This document shows, in pieces, positions 1 to 7,532 of a stretch of DNA of 10,727 nt (the stretch's first letter is position 1; each line of letters begins with the position of its first letter). Made by a program: the position numbers and the translations under genes. The DNA comes from Pyrinomonadaceae bacterium (lineage in GTDB: Bacteria; Acidobacteriota; Blastocatellia; Pyrinomonadales; Pyrinomonadaceae). The stretch is from assembly GCA_025929655.1 (NCBI GenBank), contig JAICPV010000034.1:1-10727 (forward strand), in the 5' to 3' direction. Under the pieces are notes generated by a model, which was given only the letters and a program-made list of their open reading frames with translations, was not told the DNA's origin and did no database searches.

Positions 1-1
1 C

Positions 2-1381
2 ATTCGAAAGTCCGCCGCAAGCGCGGCTTCCGCCTTGGAACAGGAGGAAAAGGTCAGTAAAGAGGACAAGAAAAACGTTGACACCCCAGTCGGCCGCCTC
101 AAAGGTATCGAGAAAGACGCCGGCCGTTTACTTTCTGAAGTGAACGATCTGCGAGGTAAAGTCGACCGGTCCGATAAATATGAATCGGCGGAAATTAAAC
201 AGTTGGAGACTGCCGTATCAGAGCTTCAAACCCGGGCGGATGCGGTTCAGGCGGAAACGGCTAGTGCCCGTGCTTTGCCGACAACGACCGAAGGAAAAGA
301 GCGTGAGGTAAAGAAGAAAAAGAAATTTCTCGGTATTTTCGGCAAAGGCGGGGACGACGAGTATGACGCGCTGATCGGGACGGTTTCACCTGGCCGCGAC
401 CGTGAATTGTTCATTACCGCGACGCGCGAGGTTCGCAAGAAGAATTTCGACGTTGGCCGTTTGCTCTTCCAAACCATTGTTACGACATATCCAGATTCGC
501 CCTATTTGCCGATGTCGAAACTGGCGGTTGCAGATTCTTTCTATCTCGAAGGTTCCACCGCCGCGCTTATCCAGGCGATCGCCGCTTATCAGGACTGGCT
601 TACCTATTTTCCGACCCATCCGTTGTCCGACCGTGTGATCCTGAAGATCGCCGAGGCCGAAATGCGACAGATCGGGCTGCCCGACCGTGACGCTACACAC
701 GCGAAACGTGCCGAAATCAAGCTAAAGGCCCTGCTGCAGGCATATCCGAACTCCATTCTGAAAGAGGAAGCGGGCAGGCGCTTGAATGAAGTTCAGAACA
801 ACCTGGGCACGCACAACATGCTGATCGCGAATTATTACTATACTCAGTCGGTGGGACAAGGGAAAGGCGGTCTCAAGGGGGCCCAGTCGCGTTATAGGGA
901 GATCCTGGATAAATATCCCAATTTCGGCAACATGGACGAGGTGCTGTTCAAATTGGCGAACACCTATATGGTAGAAGAGGAAACGGACCAGGCAGTGCGT
1001 TATTTCCAGTCGATCGTTCGAGATTATCCGAACAGCGAGTTTGTTGAGGAATCGAAGAAGCAGCTGGAGTTGATCGGTGCCAAGATCCCCGAGCCGAACC
1101 CCGAAAGGATGAATGTCCTCCCGGCCGACGACGTTTCGTTCTTTACCAACTTCAAGAACCAGTTCTTCGGCATTTATCCGATGACGATCGACAAGAACGG
1201 TGTTCTGATGACGAAGGAATTCGATAAGGAAAAATTCGAACTCATTGACCAGGTTATAGAAAACCAGGGTGATATTCTTACGAATCAGATCCCCAACGCT
1301 TTTACCACCGTCATCACGCAACGGCAAGCGAACCAGACGGCCAAGCCCGCGGTACCGCAACAGCAGCCGCCGAAAAAGTAA
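2..1381 (+). CDS. bamD: BamD-like outer membrane protein assembly factor (5' truncated)
   Basis: The reading frame is open to the left edge, so the true start and any lipoprotein signal peptide lie outside; the TTG at 35 is only an internal in-frame codon. About 459 residues are visible. The first ~100 are charged and heptad-like (probable coiled coil), ending in a lysine run (KKKKK) near residue 105. The following region has TPR-type helix pairs with the BamD pattern: a Tyr-Pro-Asp-Ser repeat end, then AIAAYQDWLTYFPTHP, then a DRDATHAKRAEIKLKALLQAYPNS-like stretch, and two more repeats ending in YPNFG and YPNSE. In the known family BamD is a periplasmic lipoprotein of the Bam complex that works with BamA to fold beta-barrel proteins into the outer membrane. 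E. coli BamD is about 245 residues, so this copy is much longer at both ends; its last ~100 residues, ending in a Pro/Gln-rich tail, are not recognised. A more generic TPR envelope protein is the alternative. Confidence 0.82.
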   Translation: MRKSAASAASALEQEEKVSKEDKKNVDTPVGRLKGIEKDAGRLLSEVNDLRGKVDRSDKYESAEIKQLETAVSELQTRADAVQAETASARALPTTTEGKEREVKKKKKFLGIFGKGGDDEYDALIGTVSPGRDRELFITATREVRKKNFDVGRLLFQTIVTTYPDSPYLPMSKLAVADSFYLEGSTAALIQAIAAYQDWLTYFPTHPLSDRVILKIAEAEMRQIGLPDRDATHAKRAEIKLKALLQAYPNSILKEEAGRRLNEVQNNLGTHNMLIANYYYTQSVGQGKGGLKGAQSRYREILDKYPNFGNMDEVLFKLANTYMVEEETDQAVRYFQSIVRDYPNSEFVEESKKQLELIGAKIPEPNPERMNVLPADDVSFFTNFKNQFFGIYPMTIDKNGVLMTKEFDKEKFELIDQVIENQGDILTNQIPNAFTTVITQRQANQTAKPAVPQQQPPKK

Positions 1382-1405
1382 GAAAAGGGAATTAAAGGCA
1401 AAAAG

Positions 1406-1431
1406 AAGGGACCGCATTTACGCGGTCCCTT
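1406..1431. terminator. Bidirectional rho-independent terminator between convergent genes
   Basis: A perfect 10-bp inverted repeat, AAGGGACCGC (1406-1415) and GCGGTCCCTT (1422-1431), encloses a 6-base loop. It lies 24 bases after the bamD-like stop and 19 bases before the end of the convergent protease gene. On + it is followed by a T-containing run (TTTAATTTT). On - it is followed by CTTTTTGCC, a better U-tract. Both orientations therefore look functional, which suits the convergent arrangement. Confidence 0.85.
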
Positions 1432-1450
1432 TAATTTTGGCGTGTCAAGA

Positions 1451-2623
1451 TCAGTTATTCGGCGACGGAGAAGCTGCTGGTTTCGGTGCTTCGCCTTTTC
1501 TCTTTAGCTGCGGCGGTCCGTCCGAAGAACTCGAGCTTCCCGAATCAGAGTCAGGAGCATCGGTAGTTTCCGGCTGTCGACGCTTCAATGTCGGGCGGCC
1601 GGGATCTGCGTCTTCGAAGTCCGACGTGATTCCGGCCCGGGTGTTGGACGTTCTCAACAAATACGATTTAGTGCGATCGAATTCCGAAGTGCTGATCACG
1701 TATTCTTCGCGTTCCGGAAATCGGGCGACGAGAGCGAGGCTTGTGTCGCGACGGTCGATATTCTGGGGATGCGTCGTGAAAAGCTTTAAAAATGCGTTCG
1801 GCTTCTTTTTGTTCTTCGCATTGAGCTTTTCAAACATCGTCGACATCGCGGTCGGGTCGTATCCCGCAGCATAGAGGTACTGAACACCGAGGCGGTCGGC
1901 CTCTTCCTCCGCGCCGCGTGAAAACTTCAACGATGCTAACCCGGCCATTATACCGCCGGCGTTTTGCAGAACCGTACTGACGATCGGGCCGCCAAAAATA
2001 ATCCCGGCGAGAGCTCCACAGTTCATCAATTGCCCCTTGCCCTGGTTTTCCATCGCATGTCGAGCGGCGACATGGGCTATCTCGTGGGCCATGACGCCGG
2101 CGAGCTCCGATTCATTGTCGGCAGCCAGAATGAGGCCTTTGTTTACGAAGAAAAAGCCGCCTGGCAGCGCAAACGCGTTGACGTCATCGCTGTCGATCAC
2201 CTTGATCGTGAAAGGGATCTTGGCGTCCGAGTGAAGAACGATGTTCTGTCCGACGCGATTCACATACTCCGTGATCATCGGATCTTCGACCAGCTTTGCC
2301 TGCTGCTCGACCTCGGCCGCAAGCTGGCGACCGATCGCGATCTCTTTTTCCTGCGATCCACCGAGCCAGCCGAAAAGCTTATCCGAACCGTTGTTGATCT
2401 TGCGTTTGCCGATCTGAGTCGGGTCCTCGTTTGAGCTTAATGGCTTTTTGTCTCCCGTTTGGGGAGCAGCAGTTTTCGGCGATTTATCGTTCTTTTCCTT
2501 TTTTTCCTGCTTCGCGTCGTCGGTCTGCGCCGAAGCTGAGATCGGAAAAGCGGCCACAAAGCCGAACAGCAGCGAAAAAATGACCAGCAGCGAGGCTGCG
2601 GATCTCGAGATGTCTCGTAACAT
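1451..2623 (-). CDS. Exported M48-family zinc metalloprotease (BepA/LoiP-like)
   Basis: A 390-residue protein is read from the ATG at 2623. Residues 1-32 form a signal peptide: basic start, hydrophobic core SLLVIFSLLFGFVAAF, and an A-S-A cleavage site before Q33. A charged Lys/Asp-rich linker (35-80) follows, then the M48 peptidase domain (~85-300). The zinc motif HEIAH is at 180-184; E239 in SRGAEEEAD is the expected third ligand, and THPQNIDRR (284-292) is also typical of the family. The C-terminal 60 residues are low-complexity, with a serine run at 362-367. Known relatives BepA and LoiP degrade misassembled outer-membrane proteins in the periplasm, so a quality-control role next to a bamD-like gene is plausible but inferred. 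An upstream in-frame TTG at 2671 would add 16 residues, but it falls within the likely -35 box, whereas the ATG has a good ribosome binding site. Confidence 0.93.
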   Translation of the reverse strand: MLRDISRSAASLLVIFSLLFGFVAAFPISASAQTDDAKQEKKEKNDKSPKTAAPQTGDKKPLSSNEDPTQIGKRKINNGSDKLFGWLGGSQEKEIAIGRQLAAEVEQQAKLVEDPMITEYVNRVGQNIVLHSDAKIPFTIKVIDSDDVNAFALPGGFFFVNKGLILAADNESELAGVMAHEIAHVAARHAMENQGKGQLMNCGALAGIIFGGPIVSTVLQNAGGIMAGLASLKFSRGAEEEADRLGVQYLYAAGYDPTAMSTMFEKLNAKNKKKPNAFLKLFTTHPQNIDRRDTSLALVARFPEREEYVISTSEFDRTKSYLLRTSNTRAGITSDFEDADPGRPTLKRRQPETTDAPDSDSGSSSSSDGPPQLKRKGEAPKPAASPSPNN

Positions 2624-2626
2624 ATG

Positions 2627-2632
2627 CTCTCC
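2627..2632 (-). promoter_or_regulatory. Ribosome binding site deciding the M48 protease start
   Basis: GGAGAG on the - strand lies 3 bases before the ATG at 2621-2623. It is one of the few clear Shine-Dalgarno sequences in the window and favours this start over the upstream TTG at 2669-2671. Confidence 0.7.
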
Positions 2633-2642
2633 GTTAGTTCTA

Positions 2643-2671
2643 ATCGTACGAAGTAACTGATCAGTATTCAA
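2643..2671 (-). promoter_or_regulatory. Sigma70-type promoter for the M48 protease gene
   Basis: On the - strand, TTGAAT (2671-2666) as the -35 box and TACGAT (2648-2643) as the -10 box are separated by exactly 17 bases. Transcription would begin about 7 bases downstream, near 2636, leaving a leader of roughly a dozen bases that carries the GGAGAG ribosome binding site. Each hexamer matches consensus at 4 of 6 positions. The spacer contains the perfect palindrome ACTGATCAGT (2656-2665), a possible operator. Confidence 0.5.
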
Positions 2672-2772
2672 CTGTTTTTGATGCAGCTAAAACACTAAAA
2701 GTTGTGAAGCATGCCGAACAATCGGGGCTTTTCGAATAAATGCGAAAATCCTTTATTTTGTATGCTCCGCCT

Positions 2773-2781
2773 TGTTAAAAT
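2773..2781 (+). promoter_or_regulatory. Candidate extended -10 promoter for the large ATPase gene
   Basis: TGTTAAAAT gives an extended -10 (TG, one base, TAAAAT) with no convincing -35 upstream. Transcription would start near 2788 and leave a leader of about 60 bases. No Shine-Dalgarno sequence is visible before the ATG at 2849. The same nonamer precedes the Fur-family gene at 6984. Confidence 0.35.
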
Positions 2782-2848
2782 AGGTGAGCGGGCGCTTTTC
2801 CGCCGCGTCATCCGTCCTCACCCTCCGCGACCGACCGTCCACCTGACC

Positions 2849-5800
2849 ATGACACGCATCTCCGAAAAAGTTCGCGATATCGTAGAGGTCCGCCCGTACA
2901 CCACCGTCGACGACCTCTTCCGTGAGCCGGAAACAACTCTAACGAACTATCATTTCACGGACGTCACCGCGTATATGATGGGGCGGTGGTTCGATGCGCT
3001 CGGGTCCGGCGACCCGGATCGGATCTGCCGCGCCATCGCGGGATTTCGCGGCGTCGGCAAGAGCCATTTTTTGGCGACATTTGGGGTCCTGATGTCCCAT
3101 CCGGAGCTTCGCTCCAGGTTGGCCGATCAACACGTTCAGTCCGCCGTCCAACAACTTCTGAGGCGCCATTACCCCGTCATAAACGTTCGAAGGGGCTCGG
3201 GCGCCTCCCTTTTCGATGAGCTGCGAACAGCTGCATCCCGTGCATTCGATGTAGAGACCGAAAAGCTGGGAACTACGATTACGGAATCGGTAAGGAAAGT
3301 ATTGGAGTTCTCGAGCGGTCTTACGCCGATCGTCATCATCGACAGCAATCCCGACCGTACCGAGCCGATCGACCGGAACGACGGTGACGCGCTCGCGGAG
3401 ATCGCCGAGGCTTGCAGACAGGCGACTGTCTTTCTAGGGATCGCTCTTGATGACGAGATCGCGATGGCGGACGGTTCGAACTCAGCGATAGCGAAGTCGT
3501 ATAACATCGAGTACCTCGAACCCGAAAACCTTCATAAGATCGTCAATACGCATATATTCCCGAAGAATCCGCGGACACAGGTTTTATTGGGATCGCTTTA
3601 TGAGGGCTTCCGCGAGTCCATTCCGGATTTCAAATGGAGCGAACAGCGGTTCAGTGCTCTTTACCCGCTGCATCCGATCTTGCTCGATCTGACCCCGTTC
3701 ATCCGGTCCTATTTACCCAAATTTGCGCTGTTCGGATTCGCGTCGTCGGCCGGCGAACGGATACTTGGGAGGCCCGCTGATTCGCTCATCGGTATCGACG
3801 ACGTATTTGACGCTGTCGAACTCGATCTCCGAAAGGTCTCGGATTTGCGATCGGTTTTCGAAGCGTACGACACGGTCATGGCGCAGATCGGGTCGGCGGT
3901 ACCTGTTGCGGCTCGTCACAAGTCGAAGTTGGTTCTAAAGGTATTGCTTTTGAACTCGCTCGCACAAAGATCGTCGAGCGCGTCGGACGTTGCAGCGGCG
4001 ATGATGATCGCCGATGACGGCCAACCCGGGAACTCGATTCGCGATATCGATTCAATGTTAAGCGGTTACGCGGCGGCACTTCCGAATGCGATCTCGGCGG
4101 ATGCATCGGATATTTCGAAGTCGCGCTACAAATTCAATATCGGCTCGAGCGAATATGAAAGGCGGTTAAATCGGTTGGTCGCATCGTCTGACACGTCGAT
4201 AGCAGACCGTGTTTTTGTTTCCGGTGTCGTCGACCGTTTTCCCGAACTGTCCGCGGTCCTGTCCGACGAGAAAGCGTCCGCGGCCCTGTTTACAGAATGG
4301 AGAGGCAGCCGTCGTCCCGGCCGCGTTTCCAAAGCTGCCTCTGCCGAGTCGGCCGATGGCGGACCGTGCCAACGATTCGATTGGGAGGTGTTTCTCGATC
4401 TGTTCGGAACGGCGGACGACCGCGCCGATCCCATGATCCAGGGTACAAGGATCGAATGGAAAACCAGCCCGTTGAACGGGGACGAGAGGCGTTTATTGAC
4501 CGCGTACGCGGCGATAACTGCCGATACCGAACTTCGCTCAGCCTATCCCGAAGAATGCTCGGCCTCAATGCTTGCGGGATCCAACGGTCTCGCCGCTGCG
4601 GTACAGCGAGTGATGATCGACGATGCCCGGCTCGTCATCGATGGGTTCGATTACAACTTTTCTGAAAGTGCGCGTACGGCAACGGGACTTGGCGAGATGG
4701 TCGGCGAAATGCTCGAGCCGCTTTTCGAAGCCATCTACCCTGAGCACCCATATTTTGTCGAAACATTAACACCGGAGATCGTAGAAAAGTTTGTAAGAAG
4801 CCTTAGCGAAAACGACAGCCCCGACCAGTCCGCCATGACCTTTGGCGTAGCACTCGGAATTGTTGAATTCGGCGATACAGGATTTTCGGTATTGCCGAAG
4901 GAAAAACTCCGGGAAGCGCCGTACGCAGCTTCGGTGATCCGATCGATCGAGGCTTCCGGCGAAACCGATGTTTCGGTGATCGAGGCCGAACTTTTGAAGC
5001 CGCCAGTCGGGCTTACGCTTGAGGCCGTACGTCTGATCCTGTCCGCGATGGCGCATCGCGGACTTATCGAACTCGTTACAACAGAACGTGAGCGGGTGAA
5101 CGGCCGGTCGATAGATCTAAAGCTCGATTGGTCGAATATTGTTGCGGCAGACTTCCCGCGAAGCGTTAAAAACTCCGACTCGAAGCTGTTGGAATGGGCG
5201 CGGTTGGTTTGCAACGATGAGAGCATTACCTCGTTTTCGGACGCAGAAGATAGGGCCAAAATACTCGCGGCGTTTGTAGAGATCTCAAGCCAATGGGAAC
5301 GGCGAAATCCTTTCGAAGCCTTCGAGGCGATTCCGGACTGCGCTCTCAATACGAAGATCTGGCGGCATTCGAACAAAACCTGGGAACCGTACACCGCAAT
5401 GGTCGCCAGCGTGAACGAAACGCTGGTCGGAAACATCACCGTCGAAGAGGGCCTCGATGCCATTTGCAATAATTTTCTCGCGCAGCCTTCGATGTTCCAA
5501 AAGTCGCGGGAATCGATCACGGCGTTGGAGGATTTTGGAAGAACCAGGCCGGAAATTGACCGAATTACCAATTACCTGGCGATCGCCGAGACCTCGAGGG
5601 ACTCCGAGGTCGAAGCGGCGAGGAATAAGCTTCGCACCGTCCTCCGATCGGCTGAAGCAGAGCCGACGGACCAGACACTTCGAGATCTCGGCTACTGTTG
5701 GGAAAAATTTCTCCGGCTCTACACCGAGCATTATATTGAGCTGCACGCACCGCTTTCGAGGCCCATGGATTTTCGTCGGTTCGCACAAGACGCTCTCGGC

Positions 5801-6040
5801 CCTGATCGGACTGCCGATCTTTTTAAGATCCGGGCGGAGAAAGGAAACGATCGCAGGCAGCGGGAGGGTTTTCGCGAAATCAGACGCCGACTCGGGAGCT
5901 ATTATTGTTCGTTGGATCCCACGCCGTTCCTGCAGACAACACCGTTCTGTAAATGCGGATTTCAACCCTCGGCGGCATCGTTGATGGAAGTTCTGAGCGG
6001 AGAGCTGCATTCTCTGGTGCCCGTGCCCGAAGCGGGGTAG
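2849..6040 (+). CDS. Large BrxC/PglY (DUF6079)-like P-loop ATPase
   Basis: A 1063-residue cytoplasmic protein with no signal peptide or membrane segment. A Walker A motif, GFRGVGKS (65-72), follows a short N-terminal region. A beta strand IVIID (161-165) is the probable Walker B, but it continues Ser-Asn-Pro instead of the usual acidic residue; VFLGIALDDE (194-203) may be the sensor strand. YPLHP (272-276) is a motif I associate with BrxC/PglY-type ATPases. Residues ~540-1000 are mostly helical. The C terminus has C1020, C1034 and C1036 (CKCGF), a possible metal-binding knuckle. BrxC/PglY proteins are ATPases of BREX phage-defence systems, but no BREX methylase, PglZ or BrxL is in the window, so the role is open. 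The frame extends up to an ATG at 2711, but those 46 codons look non-coding and overlap the presumed promoter. MTRISEKVRDIVEV is the more family-like start, although it has no ribosome binding site. Family assignment is from motif pattern only. Confidence 0.72.
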   Translation: MTRISEKVRDIVEVRPYTTVDDLFREPETTLTNYHFTDVTAYMMGRWFDALGSGDPDRICRAIAGFRGVGKSHFLATFGVLMSHPELRSRLADQHVQSAVQQLLRRHYPVINVRRGSGASLFDELRTAASRAFDVETEKLGTTITESVRKVLEFSSGLTPIVIIDSNPDRTEPIDRNDGDALAEIAEACRQATVFLGIALDDEIAMADGSNSAIAKSYNIEYLEPENLHKIVNTHIFPKNPRTQVLLGSLYEGFRESIPDFKWSEQRFSALYPLHPILLDLTPFIRSYLPKFALFGFASSAGERILGRPADSLIGIDDVFDAVELDLRKVSDLRSVFEAYDTVMAQIGSAVPVAARHKSKLVLKVLLLNSLAQRSSSASDVAAAMMIADDGQPGNSIRDIDSMLSGYAAALPNAISADASDISKSRYKFNIGSSEYERRLNRLVASSDTSIADRVFVSGVVDRFPELSAVLSDEKASAALFTEWRGSRRPGRVSKAASAESADGGPCQRFDWEVFLDLFGTADDRADPMIQGTRIEWKTSPLNGDERRLLTAYAAITADTELRSAYPEECSASMLAGSNGLAAAVQRVMIDDARLVIDGFDYNFSESARTATGLGEMVGEMLEPLFEAIYPEHPYFVETLTPEIVEKFVRSLSENDSPDQSAMTFGVALGIVEFGDTGFSVLPKEKLREAPYAASVIRSIEASGETDVSVIEAELLKPPVGLTLEAVRLILSAMAHRGLIELVTTERERVNGRSIDLKLDWSNIVAADFPRSVKNSDSKLLEWARLVCNDESITSFSDAEDRAKILAAFVEISSQWERRNPFEAFEAIPDCALNTKIWRHSNKTWEPYTAMVASVNETLVGNITVEEGLDAICNNFLAQPSMFQKSRESITALEDFGRTRPEIDRITNYLAIAETSRDSEVEAARNKLRTVLRSAEAEPTDQTLRDLGYCWEKFLRLYTEHYIELHAPLSRPMDFRRFAQDALGPDRTADLFKIRAEKGNDRRQREGFREIRRRLGSYYCSLDPTPFLQTTPFCKCGFQPSAASLMEVLSGELHSLVPVPEAG

Positions 6041-6089
6041 ACGCGACAATTACACCCACCTGCAACACATCAAAAGCAAAGCAGCGGCG

Positions 6090-6098
6090 TGGTATATT
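6090..6098 (+). promoter_or_regulatory. Extended -10 promoter, probable leaderless start
   Basis: TGGTATATT contains an extended -10 (TG, one base, TATATT at 6093-6098). The hexamer ends 6 bases before the GTG at 6105, so the expected first transcribed base coincides with the start codon. There is no purine-rich ribosome binding site between them. No clear -35 is visible. Confidence 0.5.
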
Positions 6099-6104
6099 AC
6101 CCCG

Positions 6105-6989
6105 GTGCAGGATATTTGCGTCATCGGGATCGGGAAACTGGGCGGCGCATTGGCGATCGCTCTGACACGGGCAGGATGGCGGGTCGACCAGCTCGTTGTC
6201 CGTAACGACCGGTTGGCGAAACGAATAAAACGGTCGGCGATCCTGGATTCAAAGATCTCGAGTATCGAGCGCCTCTCCAAAATTTCCTCCAGGATCGTAT
6301 TCATTTGTGTTGACGACCCGGAGATTGCGAACGTCGCTGCGGCGATCTCGCCATTCGTAAATTCAAACCAAACGGTCTTTCATACCAGCGGTTCGCAATC
6401 ATCTTCCGTATTGTCACAGCTGAGCGCACGCGGGGCCTCGGCCGGGTCGTTCCATCCGCTGACGTCGATAAGCGATCCTTTTACGGGAGCCGATCAGTTT
6501 CCAGGAACGTATATTTGTGTAGAAGGCAATTCAGGAGCGACAAAGCTGGGACGAAAGATCGCTCGTTCCCTCGGCGGAGTACCGTTTTCGATCGATGCAA
6601 AAGGGAAGGCGCTGTACCATGCAGCGGCGGTGACCGCTGCAGGGCACGCGACCGCCCTGTTCGCGAATGCGATCAAAATGATGGAGTTTAGCGGCATCAA
6701 AAAGCGGATGGCCAGGGAGATCCTCATTCCGCTTTTAAAAAGCACGGTTTCCAATTTGGAAAGGCAGGATCCTAAGGACGCATTGACGGGCACCTTCTCA
6801 CGTCTGGACCTGCAGACCTTCAAACGCCATCTCAATGCGTTCGATAATTTGCCTCCGGACCTTGTTCACTTATATCTCGAACTCGGCGAGCGAAGTCTCG
6901 ATCTCGTCCAGAAACGTGATGGGAGAAGCCGGGCTCTCGATGAATTACGCGAAGCCGTTTCCATAGCGAAACGAAAATTCAGGTGTTAA
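6105..6989 (+). CDS. Rossmann-fold DUF2520 protein (ProC/F420-dependent reductase-like)
   Basis: A 294-residue protein beginning at GTG. A nucleotide-binding glycine motif, GIGKLGGALA, occupies residues 8-17 at the end of the first beta strand, and a second strand, IVFICVDD, ends near residue 70. SFHPLTSISDP (~114-124) and the helix YHAAAVTAAGHATALF (~168-183) are typical of the DUF2520 family, as is the ALTGTFSRLDLQTFKRHL segment near 225-242. Related enzymes (pyrroline-5-carboxylate reductase, 6-phosphogluconate dehydrogenase class) are NAD(P)-dependent oxidoreductases, but I know of no settled substrate for DUF2520 proteins, which are often found by pantothenate genes. None is seen here. 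The gene begins 64 bases after the ATPase and probably has its own promoter. The nucleotide-binding role is fairly safe; the substrate is unknown. Confidence 0.9.
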   Translation: MQDICVIGIGKLGGALAIALTRAGWRVDQLVVRNDRLAKRIKRSAILDSKISSIERLSKISSRIVFICVDDPEIANVAAAISPFVNSNQTVFHTSGSQSSSVLSQLSARGASAGSFHPLTSISDPFTGADQFPGTYICVEGNSGATKLGRKIARSLGGVPFSIDAKGKALYHAAAVTAAGHATALFANAIKMMEFSGIKKRMAREILIPLLKSTVSNLERQDPKDALTGTFSRLDLQTFKRHLNAFDNLPPDLVHLYLELGERSLDLVQKRDGRSRALDELREAVSIAKRKFRC

Positions 6990-6992
6990 AAT
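6984..6992 (+). promoter_or_regulatory. Candidate extended -10 promoter for the Fur-family gene
   Basis: TGTTAAAAT overlaps the TAA stop (6987-6989) of the DUF2520 gene and lies 18 bases before the ATG at 7011. A transcript starting near 6999 would have a leader of about 12 bases containing only a weak AGAG. No good -35 is present. The identical nonamer occurs upstream of the ATPase gene. Confidence 0.38.
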
Positions 6993-7010
6993 TAAAGAAG
7001 TATCAGAGAT

Positions 7011-7532
7011 ATGGCCAAACGCGACCATGAATTCGAGGAGGAGAAGGAAATTTTCCGCGAGCATATTCAAAAGGCGGGACTTCGTCGAACCGCGCAGCGC
7101 GACCTGATATTGGATATCTTTTTACGCACCGAGGAGCATCTAACAAGCGAGGACCTTTATTTTCTGGTTCATCGCGAGGACCCGTCGGTCGGGCACACGA
7201 CCGTTTACCGCACGTTGAAGCTTCTTACTGAGGCAGGGCTGGCACGCGAGGTACGGTTCGGCGATAACAAGACCTATTACGAGCATCATTTCAAACACGA
7301 GCATCACGATCATATGATCTGTACGGAATGCGGTAAGGTCTTGGAGTTTTTTTCGCCGCAGATCGAGGATCTGCAGGACCAGATGGCAGACAAATTCGGC
7401 TTTCGGCCGACGCATCATAGCCTGCGGTTGTGGGGCGTGTGCGCGGAATGCCAGACGGCTCACATGGATTCCCCGACAGCACCCTCGGGCGCGCAGCCGC
7501 GTGTCAAGGTTCGTACAAATGTGAGTGCGTAG
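7011..7532 (+). CDS. Fur-family metal-dependent transcriptional repressor
   Basis: A 173-residue protein. An N-terminal winged helix (~15-85) carries the recognition helix motif GHTTVYRTLKLL (61-72). The dimerisation domain has the metal-sensing His/Asp cluster HHDH (98-101) and two CxxC pairs, C104/C107 in CTECGKV and C144/C147 in CAEC, which form the structural Cys4 zinc site of Fur/PerR-type proteins. In the family, metal-loaded dimers bind operators of iron, zinc or manganese uptake, or peroxide-response, genes. The sequence does not settle which metal is sensed. It is longer than most Fur proteins (about 140-150), with extra residues at the N terminus and a poorly conserved tail from 152. 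The next gene, 11 bases downstream, is ferredoxin-like, which suggests iron. I found no clear 19-bp Fur box in the window. Confidence 0.95.
   Translation: MAKRDHEFEEEKEIFREHIQKAGLRRTAQRDLILDIFLRTEEHLTSEDLYFLVHREDPSVGHTTVYRTLKLLTEAGLAREVRFGDNKTYYEHHFKHEHHDHMICTECGKVLEFFSPQIEDLQDQMADKFGFRPTHHSLRLWGVCAECQTAHMDSPTAPSGAQPRVKVRTNVSA

Noticed and set aside
722..1417. A 231-codon open frame on the - strand opposite the bamD-like gene
   Set aside because: It is a shadow of the TPR-coding region and runs through the terminator hairpin; its low-complexity Leu/Arg content is not protein-like.
2624..2671. Upstream TTG start at 2671 for the M48 protease
   Set aside because: It coincides with the predicted -35 box; the ATG at 2623 has a GGAGAG ribosome binding site and gives a proper signal peptide.
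2711..2848. N-terminal extension of 46 codons on the large ATPase, starting at the ATG at 2711
   Set aside because: The translated stretch has no family-like character, overlaps the candidate promoter at 2773-2781, and the ATG at 2849 gives a more typical N terminus.
2788..2848. Possible structured leader or riboswitch before the ATPase
   Set aside because: Only a 4-bp GCGG/CCGC stem is visible and there is no terminator or sequestered ribosome binding site.
4735..6049. Long open frames on the - strand opposite the ATPase gene (4735-5571 and 5285-6049)
   Set aside because: They lie wholly opposite a convincing gene, overlap each other, show no recognisable domains and are expected from codon bias on the sense strand.
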